64,000 nucleotides of DNA, from positions 1 to 64,000 of the forward strand of contig NZ_QQOA01000028.1 of NCBI RefSeq assembly GCF_003443895.1. The letters are read 5' to 3'. Numbering within the stretch: position 1 is the stretch's first letter; each line of letters begins with the position of its first letter. Shown here piece after piece: positions 26,477-35,683 of the stretch. This stretch comes from Paraburkholderia phosphatilytica (GTDB taxonomy: Bacteria; Pseudomonadota; Gammaproteobacteria; Burkholderiales; Burkholderiaceae). The notes under the pieces are model-generated. The model saw only the letters and a list, made by a program, of their open reading frames with translations, was not told the DNA's origin and did not search any database. A program made the position numbers and the translations under genes.

Positions 26477-26693
26477 CGGCAAGCTGCCGCAACCCGCGGC
26501 GCATCCTCCGCCGCCCCCTCCGGAATATTGGTCCGCTACCATCGCACGACGACGCCCGTTCGCCTTCGACGAACGGCGCGCCGTGCCGCGCGGCCATCGT
26601 GACGATCTCCGCGTTTGGCGCTATCGTGACCGAGTCATGGGCGTGCGTCGTCGCGAAGCGGCGAGCGCGGCCCGCCGCCCCGGAGCAACCGAC
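26477..26693. other. intergenic region upstream of eutB
   Basis: These 217 bp must hold the eutB promoter. No regulator gene (eutR or an AraC-type gene) and no transporter gene sits here. No clear sigma-70 or sigma-54 box could be picked out. Confidence 0.3.
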
Positions 26694-28085
26694 ATGAGCT
26701 ACACGGAGACGATCTGCAGCCGTACCTACCGTTTCGCCGATCTGAAGACGCTGATGGCGAAGGCGAGCCCGCTGCGTTCCGGCGATCAGCTGGCGGGCAT
26801 CGCGGCCGCGAGCGAAGAAGAGCGCGTGGCCGCGAAGATGGCGCTCGCCCAGGTGCCGCTGCGCACCTTCCTCAATGAAGCACTCGTGCCGTACGAGCAC
26901 GACGAAATTACCCGCGCCATCATCGACGAGCACTCGCCCGAGGCATTCGCGCGCATCTCGCATCTGACCGTCGGCGATTTCCGCAACTGGCTGCTCGCCA
27001 CGTCGACGGATACCGATGCGCTCACCCGCATCACGCTCGGTCTCACGCCGGAGATGGTGGCGGCGGTGTCGAAGCTGATGCGCAATCAGGATCTGATCGC
27101 GGTGGCGCGCAAGCGCCCGGTGGTCACGCGCTTTCGCAACACGATCGGCTTGCCGGGGCACATGTCGGTGCGCCTGCAGCCGAATCACCCGACCGACGAC
27201 GTCAAAGGCATCGCCGCATCGATGCTCGATGGCCTGATGTACGGCTGCGGCGACGCGGTGATCGGCATCAATCCCGCGTCCGACAGTCTCGCTGCGATCA
27301 CGACGCTGCTGCGCATGATCGACGAGTTCCGGCAGCGCTACGACGTGCCGACGCAGTCGTGCGTACTCACGCACGTCACCAACACGATCACCGCGATCGA
27401 CAAGGGCGCGCCCGTGGATCTCGTGTTTCAGTCGATCGCGGGCACCGAGCAGGCGAACACGGCCTTCGGCATTTCGCTTTCGCTGCTGCAGGAGGCGCAC
27501 GACGCGGCGCAGTCGCTTGCGCGCGGTACCGTCGGCGATAACGTGATGTACTTTGAGACCGGGCAGGGCAGCGCGCTGTCTGCGAACGCGCATCATGGCG
27601 TCGACCAGCAGACCTGCGAAGTGCGCGCGTATGCGGTGGCGCGGCGCTACAGTCCGCTGCTGACCAACACCGTGGTCGGCTTCATCGGGCCGGAGTATCT
27701 GTACGACGGCAAGCAGATCATTCGCGCGGGGCTTGAGGATCACTTCTGCGGCAAGCTGCTCGGCGTGCCGATGGGCTGTGACATCTGTTATACGAATCAC
27801 GCGGAAGCGGATCAGGACGACATGGACAATCTGCTGACGCTGCTCGGCGTGGCGGGCATCAACTTCATCATGGGCGTGCCCGGTGCCGACGACGTGATGC
27901 TGAACTACCAGAGCACGTCCTTTCACGACGCGCTGTATGTGCGCGACGTGCTCGGCCTGCGGCGCGCGCCCGAGTTCGAGACTTGGCTCGAAGCAATGCA
28001 GATCGCCGATGCGCGCGGCGCGCTGCTGAAGAGCCCAGGTCAGCCGTTGCTCGAAGGCGCGCAGCAATGGATGGGGGCCGCATGA
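26694..28085 (+). CDS. eutB: ethanolamine ammonia-lyase large subunit
   Basis: The 463-aa catalytic subunit, with EutC, cleaves ethanolamine to acetaldehyde and ammonia using adenosylcobalamin. Family features include RLQPNHPTDDVKGIAASMLDG, the acidic FETGQGSALSANAHHG stretch (ligands for substrate and cofactor) and MGCDICYTNHAEADQDDM. Length is close to E. coli EutB (453 aa). The ATG at 26694 gives the standard N terminus (MSYTETICSRTYRF). It overlaps eutC by 4 bp. No microcompartment genes are present, as in the short eut sets of Burkholderiales and pseudomonads. Confidence 0.95.
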   Translation: MSYTETICSRTYRFADLKTLMAKASPLRSGDQLAGIAAASEEERVAAKMALAQVPLRTFLNEALVPYEHDEITRAIIDEHSPEAFARISHLTVGDFRNWLLATSTDTDALTRITLGLTPEMVAAVSKLMRNQDLIAVARKRPVVTRFRNTIGLPGHMSVRLQPNHPTDDVKGIAASMLDGLMYGCGDAVIGINPASDSLAAITTLLRMIDEFRQRYDVPTQSCVLTHVTNTITAIDKGAPVDLVFQSIAGTEQANTAFGISLSLLQEAHDAAQSLARGTVGDNVMYFETGQGSALSANAHHGVDQQTCEVRAYAVARRYSPLLTNTVVGFIGPEYLYDGKQIIRAGLEDHFCGKLLGVPMGCDICYTNHAEADQDDMDNLLTLLGVAGINFIMGVPGADDVMLNYQSTSFHDALYVRDVLGLRRAPEFETWLEAMQIADARGALLKSPGQPLLEGAQQWMGAA

Positions 28086-28861
28086 GCGACGCCGTCGAAA
28101 AGAACGCATGGCAGGGGCTGCGCCAGTTCACGAACGCGCGCATCGCGCTGGGCCGTGCCGGCAGTTCGCTGCCGACGGAGCCGCTGCTCGCGTTCAACCT
28201 CTCGCATGCGCAGGCGCGCGACGCGGTTCATCAGCCGCTCGACGTCGATGCGCTGCATGCGCAATTGCGCGCCGAAGGCTTCGCAACGCTCGACGTACAC
28301 AGCGCCGCGCCCGACCGCGATCACTATCTGCGTAGACCTGATCTTGGGCGTCGACTGTCGGACGAGAGCCGTGCCGCGCTGATTCAAGCCGCGACGGAGC
28401 CCTCGCCGGATGTGGTATTCGTGATCGCCGATGGACTGTCGGCGTTCGCGGCGTCGCGCCAGGCGTTGCCGCTATTGCGCGCCGTGCTGCCAAAGCTCGC
28501 GGACTGGCGCGTGGGTCCGATCGTCGTCGCGCGACAGAGCCGCGTCGCACTGGGCGACGAGATCGGCGAAGCACTGAATGCGCGGTTCGTCGTGATGCTG
28601 ATCGGCGAGCGGCCGGGCCTCAGTTCGCCGGACAGCCTGGGCGTCTATCTCACCTATGCGCCGAAGGCCGGCTGCAACGACGCGCAGCGCAACTGCATTT
28701 CGAACGTGCGGCCCGAGGGGCTCGACTTTCCGTTCGCCGCGCACAAGCTGCACTACCTGCTCACCAACGGCCGGCGACTGGGACTGACCGGCGTCGGCCT
28801 GAAAGACGACAGCGACGCGCTGCTTGCTGGCGGCGCGCCGCCCTCCGCATTGAGTGAATGA
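28082..28861 (+). CDS. eutC: ethanolamine ammonia-lyase small subunit
   Basis: The 259-aa light subunit binds adenosylcobalamin together with EutB. Recognisable stretches are ARIALGRAGSSLPTEPLLAF near the N terminus, DVVFVIADGLSA, and the C-terminal CISNVRPEGLDFPFAAHKLH. The start ATG overlaps the eutB stop (ATGA), giving translational coupling and an even subunit ratio. Length is slightly shorter than E. coli EutC (295 aa), mainly at the N terminus, as is common in this order. Confidence 0.95.
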   Translation: MSDAVEKNAWQGLRQFTNARIALGRAGSSLPTEPLLAFNLSHAQARDAVHQPLDVDALHAQLRAEGFATLDVHSAAPDRDHYLRRPDLGRRLSDESRAALIQAATEPSPDVVFVIADGLSAFAASRQALPLLRAVLPKLADWRVGPIVVARQSRVALGDEIGEALNARFVVMLIGERPGLSSPDSLGVYLTYAPKAGCNDAQRNCISNVRPEGLDFPFAAHKLHYLLTNGRRLGLTGVGLKDDSDALLAGGAPPSALSE

Positions 28862-28900
28862 CGACAGGAAATGCGATGCGGCGCCGAGGCGTGCAGCGAA

Positions 28901-29296
28901 TCATGCATCCACCCGTTCCACCGGATGCGCTTCGAGCCACGCATTCTCCGCATCGTCATACAGACGCGAGCGCGTGAGAAAACGCAGACCTGTGGGCCGT
29001 TCCAGTGAAAACATGCCGCCGTTGCCCGGTACTGCGTCGATGATCAGCTGCGTGTGCTGCCAGTATTCGAACTGCGATTCACTCATGTAGAACGGCACGC
29101 CTGACAGCGAGCCGAGCTTCACGTCCGATGAGCCGACCATGAATTCGGCCACTGGAAAACACATCGGCGCGCTGCCGTCGCAGCATCCGCCTGATTGATG
29201 AAACAGGATCGCGCCATGCTCGGCCTTCAGCCGCTCGATCAGATCGGTGGCGGCGGGCGTCGCGACGACGCGTTCTACAGCGTGTTGTTCTGCCAT
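28901..29296 (-). CDS. DUF779 domain protein
   Basis: The 131-aa protein is rich in cysteine near the middle (FHQSGGCCDGSAPMCFP), the signature of DUF779. Genes of this family nearly always stand beside exaC/acoD-type aldehyde dehydrogenases, as here. The start at 29296 has a GGAGGA ribosome site; the upstream in-frame codons are not conserved. It follows the aldehyde dehydrogenase on the same strand after 138 bp that contain a strong hairpin. Function is not known; a role in metal or redox handling for the dehydrogenase is only a guess. Confidence 0.85.
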   Translation of the reverse strand: MAEQHAVERVVATPAATDLIERLKAEHGAILFHQSGGCCDGSAPMCFPVAEFMVGSSDVKLGSLSGVPFYMSESQFEYWQHTQLIIDAVPGNGGMFSLERPTGLRFLTRSRLYDDAENAWLEAHPVERVDA

Positions 29297-29371
29297 GGCG
29301 TGATTCCTCCGCTGTGGCGATTCGATCATTATCATTTCAGGCGATCCGGCAAGTGCACTTGCATGCGCAGG

Positions 29372-29402
29372 CTCGCAGCGGGCGTAGCGAGCCCGCTGCG
29401 AG
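29372..29402 (-). other. perfect 12-bp stem hairpin between two co-oriented genes
   Basis: ctcgcagcgggc and gcccgctgcgag flank a 7-base loop. There is no T-run, so full termination is unlikely; partial attenuation or protection of the upstream message is more plausible and would set the DUF779 gene below the dehydrogenase in expression. Confidence 0.6.
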
Positions 29403-29434
29403 TTCATGCACGGTGCAAAAAACGCCGCGCGTCG

Positions 29435-30955
29435 TCAGAAGAAGCCCAACGCCTTCGGGCTATAGCTGACCAGCAGGTTCTTCGTCTGCTGATAGTGGTC
29501 GAGCATCTTGCGATGGTTTTCGCGGCCGATACCCGACTGCTTGTAGCCACCGAACGCCGCATGCGCCGGATACGCGTGATAGCAGTTGGTCCACACGCGG
29601 CCCGCCTGGATCTCGCGGCCGAAGCGATATGCACGCGTGCCGTCGCGCGTCCACACGCCGGCGCCGAGGCCATAGAGTGTGTCGTTCGCGATCTCGAGCG
29701 CTTCCTCTTCGGTGCGGAACGTCGTAACCGACACCACCGGCCCGAAGATCTCTTCCTGGAAGATGCGCATCTTGTTGTGGCCGCGGAACACGGTCGGCTT
29801 CACGTAGTAGCCTTTGCTGAGCTCGCCACTCAACGCGGTGCGTTCGCCGCCCGTCAGGCACTGTGCGCCCTCCTGCCTGCCGAGATCGATATACGACAGG
29901 ATCTTTTCGAGCTGCTCCTGCGAGGCCTGCGCGCCGATCATCGTTTTCGTGTCGAGCGGGTGACCCTGCTGGATGCTCTGCACGCGCTTGACCGCGCGCT
30001 CCATGAAGCGATCGTAGATCTTCTCGTCGATCAGCACGCGCGACGGACACGTGCACACTTCGCCCTGATTCAGCGCGAACATCGCGAAGCCTTCGAGCGC
30101 CTTGTCGAAGAAGTCGTCGTCGCGGTCCAGCACGTCCGCGAAGAAAATGTTCGGGCTCTTGCCGCCCAGTTCGAGCGTGACCGGAATCAGGTTCTGGCTC
30201 GCGTACTGCATGATCAGGCGGCCAGTCGTCGTTTCGCCAGTGAACGCGATCTTCGAGATGCGCTTGTTCGATGCGAGCGGTTTGCCCGCTTCGAGACCGA
30301 AGCCGTTGACCACATTCAGCACGCCCTTCGGCAGCAGGTCCTGAATCAGTTCGACCAGCACCAGCAGCGAAGCAGGCGTTTGCTCCGCCGGCTTCATGAC
30401 CACGCAGTTGCCGGCCGCGAGCGCGGGTGCGAGTTTCCACGCCGCCATCAGGATCGGGAAATTCCACGGAATGATCTGGCCGACCACGCCGAGCGGCTCA
30501 TGGAAGTGATACGCGACCGTGTCGTGATCGATCTCGGAGAGCGAGCCTTCCTGCGCGCGAATCGCGCCGGCGAAGTAGCGGAAGTGATCGATCGCGAGCG
30601 GGATGTCCGCTGCCATCGTCTCGCGCAGCGGCTTGCCGTTGTCGATCGTCTCGGCCACCGCGAGGCGTTGCAGGTTCGCTTCCATCCGGTCCGCGATGCG
30701 GTTCAGGATGTTCGCGCGATCCGTCACGGACGTTCTGCCCCATGATGTTTTCGCGCGGTGGGCGGCATCGAGCGCGAGTTCGATGTCCGCTTCGCGCGAA
30801 CGCGGAATCGACGTGAACGGTTCGCCCGTGATCGGCGAGATGTTGTCGAAATACTCGCCGCCAGCGGGCGCCACCCATTCGCCGCCGATGAAGTTCGCGT
30901 ATTGCTTCTTGTACGGGAACTCGGTCGTCAGGAACTGCATGTCTGCGTGATTCAT
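29435..30955 (-). CDS. exaC: NAD-dependent acetaldehyde dehydrogenase (ExaC/AcoD type)
   Basis: The 506-aa enzyme oxidises acetaldehyde to acetate, completing ethanolamine or ethanol use together with eutBC. Aldehyde dehydrogenase motifs are intact: IPWNFPILMAAWK, the Glu in LELGGKSPNIF, and the catalytic Cys (about 300) in NQGEVCTCPSR. Length equals that of ExaC and AcoD. The start at 30955 has an AGGAG ribosome site. A sigma-54-type promoter candidate lies 67 bp upstream, consistent with AcoR/ExaE-type control described for such genes in related bacteria, though no activator gene is in the window. Confidence 0.9.
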   Translation of the reverse strand: MNHADMQFLTTEFPYKKQYANFIGGEWVAPAGGEYFDNISPITGEPFTSIPRSREADIELALDAAHRAKTSWGRTSVTDRANILNRIADRMEANLQRLAVAETIDNGKPLRETMAADIPLAIDHFRYFAGAIRAQEGSLSEIDHDTVAYHFHEPLGVVGQIIPWNFPILMAAWKLAPALAAGNCVVMKPAEQTPASLLVLVELIQDLLPKGVLNVVNGFGLEAGKPLASNKRISKIAFTGETTTGRLIMQYASQNLIPVTLELGGKSPNIFFADVLDRDDDFFDKALEGFAMFALNQGEVCTCPSRVLIDEKIYDRFMERAVKRVQSIQQGHPLDTKTMIGAQASQEQLEKILSYIDLGRQEGAQCLTGGERTALSGELSKGYYVKPTVFRGHNKMRIFQEEIFGPVVSVTTFRTEEEALEIANDTLYGLGAGVWTRDGTRAYRFGREIQAGRVWTNCYHAYPAHAAFGGYKQSGIGRENHRKMLDHYQQTKNLLVSYSPKALGFF

Positions 30956-31021
30956 CGAAGTGCTCCTCATGTTTGTCTCGACTGTGTGCGGCGCGATGAT
31001 GCGTCGGCCGGAAGCGGCTAA

Positions 31022-31037
31022 CGCCAGAACCATGCCA
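31022..31037 (-). promoter_or_regulatory. candidate sigma-54 promoter for the aldehyde dehydrogenase gene
   Basis: TGGCATGGTTCTGGCG on the minus strand matches the -24/-12 consensus TGGCACG-N4-TTGC at the invariant GG and GC with correct spacing. It ends about 67 bp from the ATG. AcoD-type genes are known sigma-54 targets in Ralstonia, which supports the call. Confidence 0.5.
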
Positions 31038-31283
31038 ATGGCCGCGTATGCGTGATGGGCCGTGAATGCAGGCGGGCATTGCGGCGAGGGGTGTGGCGGG
31101 ATGGAACAGGTCACGCTGAACACATCGCACGGCGTTGTTCATAAACTGAACATGCGCGCCGAGCGATTCGATGCACAATGAACGCTGCGCACCGGGGCGA
31201 CCTCGGGCCCGCGGCGCCCGGGTACAATCCGCTCCTCGTTTCCGGCTCAGCGTCGCTGAGCCGGGCCGTTCCGGAGAACCGAT

Positions 31284-31469
31284 ATGTTTACGTGCAGAAA
31301 CCAGTCCTGCGGCCAGCAATGGGAGCTCGCGGACGTCAAGATCAAGAACGAAGGGCAGGGCCTGCTGTTCCGCTGCCCGATGTGCGGCGCGCGGAACTAC
31401 GTCGAGCGCTTCGATGACGAAGAGGGTAATGTGCTCTACGAGCAGATCGAAGGCCGCCCGTTCATCTGA
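31284..31469 (+). CDS. small zinc-ribbon protein
   Basis: The 61-aa protein has two cysteine pairs: C4/C9 (FTCRNQSCG) and C31/C34 (RCPMCGARNYV), a zinc-ribbon layout. The rest is short strands and an acidic tail. The ATG follows a GGAGA ribosome site. It lies 23 bp before dbpA on the same strand, so the two may be co-transcribed. Its role is unknown. Confidence 0.75.
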   Translation: MFTCRNQSCGQQWELADVKIKNEGQGLLFRCPMCGARNYVERFDDEEGNVLYEQIEGRPFI

Positions 31470-31492
31470 CGCATTTACCGACACCCACCGAC

Positions 31493-32902
31493 ATGCCAGC
31501 ACCCGCACCCAACGCCGAAGCCGGCGCGCCGTTCAGCCAGTTGCCGCTTTCGCCGGCGATGCTCGCGAACCTCACGCAGCTCGGTTACCACCAGATGACG
31601 CCGATCCAGGCGGCAAGCCTGCCGATTGCGCTCGCGGGCCAGGACCTGATTGCGCAGGCGAAGACGGGCAGCGGCAAGACCGCGGCGTTTTCGCTCGCGC
31701 TGCTCTCGCGCCTCGACGTGCCGCGCTTCGCCGTGCAGGCGATGGTGCTGTGCCCGACGCGCGAACTCGCCGATCAGGTCACGCAGGAAATCCGCCGGCT
31801 CGCGCGCGCCGAAGAGAACATCAAGGTGCTGACGCTGTGCGGCGGCACGCCGATGCGTCCGCAGACCGCGAGCCTCGAGCACGGCGCGCATATCGTCGTC
31901 GGCACGCCGGGACGCATCATGGATCACCTGGAGCGCGGCAGCCTCGCGCTCGATGCGCTGAATACGCTGGTGCTCGACGAAGCGGACCGCATGCTCGACA
32001 TGGGCTTTTACGACGACATCGCGGTGGTGGCGCGCCAATGTCCGGCCGAGCGCCTGACGCTGCTGTTCTCGGCGACCTATCCCGATGGCATCCGCAAACT
32101 GAGCCAGCAATTCCTTCGGAACCCGAAGGACGTAAAACTGGAAGAGCAGCATGACGCGAGCAAGATCCGTCAGCGTTTTTATGAAGTGACGGAAACGCAG
32201 CGCCTGCATGCGGTCGGCCTGCTGCTGAATCACTACCGGCCGGTGAGCACGCTCGCGTTCTGCAACACGAAGCAGCAATGCCGCGATCTGCTCGACGTGC
32301 TGCGCGCCGAGGGTGTGCACGCGCTCGCGCTGCACGGCGAGCTCGACCAGCGCGAGCGCGATCAGGTGCTGATCCAGTTCGCGAACCGCAGCTGCTCGGT
32401 GCTGGTCGCAACCGATGTGGCCGCGCGCGGGCTCGATATCGCGCAGCTCGAAGCGGTGATCAATGTCGACGTAACGCCGGACCCGGAGGTGCACGTGCAT
32501 CGCATCGGCCGCACCGGGCGCGCGGATCAGGATGGCTGGGCGCTCACGCTCGCGAGCATGGACGAGATGGGGCGCGTCGGCGCGATCGAGCAGGCGCTGG
32601 GGCGCGACGTCGAATGGGAACCGCTCGCGCAACTGCAGGCCGAGCGCCACGAACCCCTGTTGCCACCGATGGAAACGCTGCAGATTCTGGGCGGCCGCAA
32701 GGAGAAGATTCGCCCCGGCGACGTGCTCGGTGCGCTGACCGGCGACGCGGGTTTCAGCGCGGCGCAGATCGGCAAGATCAACGTGACGGATTTTTCGACC
32801 TACGTCGCGGTGGAGCGAAGCATCGCGCGCGACGCGCTGCGCAAGCTCAACGCGGGCAAGCTCAAGGGCAAGAAAGTGAAAGTGAGGTTGATGGATGAGT
32901 GA
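31493..32902 (+). CDS. dbpA: ATP-dependent RNA helicase DbpA
   Basis: This 469-aa DEAD-box helicase acts in 50S subunit maturation. Motifs in order: Q motif near 37 (MTPIQAASLP), AKTGSGKT (motif I), PTRELA, TPGR, DEAD (VLDEADRM), SAT, and HRIGRTGR (VI). The C-terminal about 75 residues form the RNA-binding domain that in E. coli DbpA recognises hairpin 92 of 23S rRNA (KIRPGDVLGALTGDAGF, then IGKINVTDFSTYVAV), separating it from other DEAD-box proteins. Length is close to the family norm (457 aa in E. coli). Confidence 0.93.
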   Translation: MPAPAPNAEAGAPFSQLPLSPAMLANLTQLGYHQMTPIQAASLPIALAGQDLIAQAKTGSGKTAAFSLALLSRLDVPRFAVQAMVLCPTRELADQVTQEIRRLARAEENIKVLTLCGGTPMRPQTASLEHGAHIVVGTPGRIMDHLERGSLALDALNTLVLDEADRMLDMGFYDDIAVVARQCPAERLTLLFSATYPDGIRKLSQQFLRNPKDVKLEEQHDASKIRQRFYEVTETQRLHAVGLLLNHYRPVSTLAFCNTKQQCRDLLDVLRAEGVHALALHGELDQRERDQVLIQFANRSCSVLVATDVAARGLDIAQLEAVINVDVTPDPEVHVHRIGRTGRADQDGWALTLASMDEMGRVGAIEQALGRDVEWEPLAQLQAERHEPLLPPMETLQILGGRKEKIRPGDVLGALTGDAGFSAAQIGKINVTDFSTYVAVERSIARDALRKLNAGKLKGKKVKVRLMDE

Positions 32903-33160
32903 GCAGATCGTCGACGCGTTGCATGCCGTGTTGGTCGCCTGCATGTCGTTGCTGCATGCGCTTTAATCAGGCAGCACACGCTGGCTGATTGCGCGCATGA
33001 TGAAATTGCATGCTCGGCATGACGACGTTTCGCTTGTCGCGTCGGGCGGATAGGCGCCTAATCGGGCGGACAGGATGCCGGATTGCCGCCGGGGTTTGCT
33101 GATCGTCTCGATCGATCGGTGCCGGCTGGCGGGCGTCCCGAACCCGATGGAGACAGCCTC

Positions 33161-34315
33161 ATGCAGAGCGCGATTCCCGCCCGCTCGAAATTGCCGGATG
33201 TCGGCACCACGATCTTCACCGTCATTGGCCAGCTGGCCGCCGAACACGATGCGCTGAACCTGTCGCAGGGCGCGCCGAATTTCCAGCCGGACCCGAAGCT
33301 GGTCGATGACGTGGACCGCGCGATGCGCGCCGGTCACAACCAGTACGCGCCGATGGCGGGCGTCGGCACGCTGCGCGACGCGCTCGCCCAGAAAGTCGAA
33401 CGTCTGTATGGCGAGCGCTACGACCCCGAACGCGAAGTGACCGTGATCGCGAGCGCGAGCGAAGGCCTGTATGCGACGATCAGCGCGCTCGTGCATCCGG
33501 GCGACGAGGTGATCTACTTCGAGCCGTCGTTCGACAGCTATGCGCCGATCGTTCGTCTGCAGGGCGCAACGCCGGTGGCGATCAAGCTGTCGCCGGTGGA
33601 TTTTCGGGTCGACTGGGATGAAGTCGCCGCGAAGATCACGCCGCGCACGCGGATGATGATCATCAACACGCCGCACAATCCGACCGCGACCGTATTCGGC
33701 GATGCGGACATCGAGCGGCTGAAGGCGGTCACGCGCGATACCGGCATCGTGATTCTTTCGGACGAGGTGTACGAGCACGTCGTGTTCGACGGTGCGCCTC
33801 ACCACAGCGTGGCGCGCTATCGCGAACTGGCGGAGCGCAGCGTGATCGTGTCGTCGTTCGGCAAGACGTTTCATGTAACCGGCTGGCGCGTCGGTTACTG
33901 CCTCGCGCCCGCGGTGCTGATGGACGAGATCCGCAAGGTCCATCAGTTCATGGTGTTTTCTGCGGATACGCCAATGCAGCAGGCGTTCGTCGATATGCTC
34001 GCCGAGCCGCAGACTTATCTCGGGCTGGCGGCGTTCTATCAGCGCAAGCGCGATCTGCTGGCGCAGGCGCTGAGCGGTTCTCGCTTCGAGCTGCTGCCGA
34101 GCGAAGGCACCTTCTTCATGCTCGCGCGCTACAAACACTTCTCCGATGAACGCGATAGCGATTTCGTGCTGCGCTTGATTCGCGATTTCCAGGTCGCGAC
34201 GATTCCTCTGTCCGCGTTCTATACCGATGCCACGGATTCCGGGTTGATTCGCCTCAGCTTCGCGAAGGACGATGACACGTTGATCGAAGGTGCGCGGCGG
34301 TTGTGCTCGGTGTGA
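33161..34315 (+). CDS. pyridoxal-phosphate aminotransferase, methionine (YbdL) type
   Basis: The 384-aa class I/II aminotransferase contains LSQGAPNFQPDP near the N terminus, NTPHNPTA (substrate and PLP contact) and the PLP lysine at about 235 in SSFGKTFHVTGWRVGY. The sequence is closest in my recognition to YbdL/MtnE-like methionine or aromatic aminotransferases (386 aa). The ATG at 33161 is preceded by GGAGA. It stands alone, so no pathway is indicated by neighbours; other keto-acid substrates are possible. Confidence 0.85.
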   Translation: MQSAIPARSKLPDVGTTIFTVIGQLAAEHDALNLSQGAPNFQPDPKLVDDVDRAMRAGHNQYAPMAGVGTLRDALAQKVERLYGERYDPEREVTVIASASEGLYATISALVHPGDEVIYFEPSFDSYAPIVRLQGATPVAIKLSPVDFRVDWDEVAAKITPRTRMMIINTPHNPTATVFGDADIERLKAVTRDTGIVILSDEVYEHVVFDGAPHHSVARYRELAERSVIVSSFGKTFHVTGWRVGYCLAPAVLMDEIRKVHQFMVFSADTPMQQAFVDMLAEPQTYLGLAAFYQRKRDLLAQALSGSRFELLPSEGTFFMLARYKHFSDERDSDFVLRLIRDFQVATIPLSAFYTDATDSGLIRLSFAKDDDTLIEGARRLCSV

Positions 34316-34442
34316 TCTGATCGCTGCTTGTCTGGCGCGGCTCGTCTTCCTCTACGAGCTGGTGACCGCAAGCCCGGCCGCTTGACCGCTACACTGTCGT
34401 GACCGACAACCCTTCTTCGCGATCGTCAAAGAGGAGAGCGTC

Positions 34443-35300
34443 ATGGATGACAGAGAGAGCGCGGCACCGGATAGCACAGCCGTACGCGTCGCATTGTGGC
34501 GTGCGTTGCACGTTCAGGTGGATGCGGCGCCGCATGTGCTCGACGACACGGTGGGTTTGCAGTTGATCGCGCCGGACCCAAGCTGGCGTGATCGGCCGGA
34601 TATGCATCCGGAAGGCACGCGTGGCTATCGGGCGGCGATCGTGAGTCGTGCGCGCTTTATCGAAGACCTGGTGATCGAGCAGGCGGATGCTGGTGTGACC
34701 CAGTACGTGATTCTCGGCGCGGGGCTCGACACGTTCGCTCAGCGCAGGTCCGATATTGCGTCGCGTATGCACGTGTTCGAAGTGGACCAGCCTCGCGCGC
34801 AAGCGTGGAAGCGGCAACGGTTGATCGAATGCGGCTATGGTGTGCCGGACTGGCTGCATCTCGTGCCCGTCGATTTCGAAGCGGGCGAGTCGTGGTGGGA
34901 GCAATTGATCGACGCGGGTTTCGATGCCGAGAAGCCGGCGGTGGTGGTGTCGACCGGGGTGTCGATGTACCTCTCGCGCGAAGCGAATCTCACGACGTTG
35001 CAACAGATTGCCGACTTGGCACGTGGGTCGATGTTCGCGATGACGTTCCTGTTGCCGCTGGAACTCGTCGATGCCGACGACCGTGCGCAGCATCAGATGG
35101 TGTATGAACGCGCGAAGGCCGCGGGGACGCCATTTGTCAGCTTCTTTTCGCCTTCGGAGATGCTCGAACTGGTTCGTGAAGCTGGGTTCAATGATGCGGG
35201 GCATGTGTCGGGGGCGGGGCTTGCTGCTCGCTACTTCAGTGGGCGGAGTGATGGGCTAAGGCCGGCTAGTGGGGAGGAGTTTTTGGTGGCGGGGACGTAG
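34443..35300 (+). CDS. SAM-dependent methyltransferase, LCMT-like (TIGR00027 type)
   Basis: The 285-aa protein shows the class I methyltransferase pattern of the leucine carboxyl methyltransferase-like family: RARFIEDLVIEQADAGVTQY, the SAM-binding motif VILGAGLDTFAQR (about residues 89-101), an acidic strand end in VFEVDQP, and VVVSTGVSMYLS. Bacterial members are numerous and their substrates mostly unknown; some act on natural products. AAGAGGAGAG before the ATG is a strong ribosome site. The last chromosomal gene before the small tRNA-linked island. Confidence 0.85.
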   Translation: MDDRESAAPDSTAVRVALWRALHVQVDAAPHVLDDTVGLQLIAPDPSWRDRPDMHPEGTRGYRAAIVSRARFIEDLVIEQADAGVTQYVILGAGLDTFAQRRSDIASRMHVFEVDQPRAQAWKRQRLIECGYGVPDWLHLVPVDFEAGESWWEQLIDAGFDAEKPAVVVSTGVSMYLSREANLTTLQQIADLARGSMFAMTFLLPLELVDADDRAQHQMVYERAKAAGTPFVSFFSPSEMLELVREAGFNDAGHVSGAGLAARYFSGRSDGLRPASGEEFLVAGT

Positions 35301-35462
35301 GGTTTGGGGCGACGAGCGATTCGCATAGGATCGCTGACGAATGCGGTGGTATGCCGATGTCCCGAGATTTTGTGGCCGTTCTGAAAGTGCTTGCGGAATG
35401 GGCTGATACTAGCGGTCAGATCGTTGATCGCGTTCACCCCGTGCGATACATTGAGCGTCGCC
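35301..35462. other. intergenic left edge of the tRNA-linked patch
   Basis: No gene is supported here. An open frame running from 35391 into the C4-like RNA region has no ribosome site. The exact left border of the island was not found, since no copy of the tRNA-Lys 3' end is visible. Confidence 0.35.
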
Positions 35463-35662
35463 GCCGACACAACGGCGGCCGGGTTTGGAAGCCCGCTACG
35501 CTACACCCCGCACGCCCGCAAGGGTGTGCGGCTGTCATCGCACGTCTACGACTTTCGTCAATGGGCGGGCCTTGGCGGGGGAGCTTTCGGGCTCGCCGGT
35601 TTTGGTGTTGCGTCCGGTCTTCCAACCTCGCCACTGTGCCCGCTCACCCTATTTGCGGGCGC
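35463..35662 (+). ncRNA. C4-type phage antisense RNA candidate
   Basis: The segment has the recognisable sequence run of C4 RNAs found in phages: gccgggtttggaagcccgc (35479-35497), tctacgactttcgtcaa (35544-35560), the region around gctttcgggctcgccgg, and ggtcttccaacctcg (35626-35640). The two tracts tttggaag and cttccaa can pair over seven bases, as C4 antisense RNAs do with their own or the ant/icd transcript. A closing hairpin (cccgc...gcggg) ends near 35662. C4 RNAs normally control phage antirepressor-like genes just downstream. Confidence 0.55.
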
Positions 35663-35683
35663 TCTGATTGAGGTGAGCACGCA

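Noticed and set aside
35285..35320. Possible attL matching the tRNA-Lys 3' end
   Set aside because: tggtggcggggacgtag is only loosely similar to the tRNA end; not enough for an attachment site.
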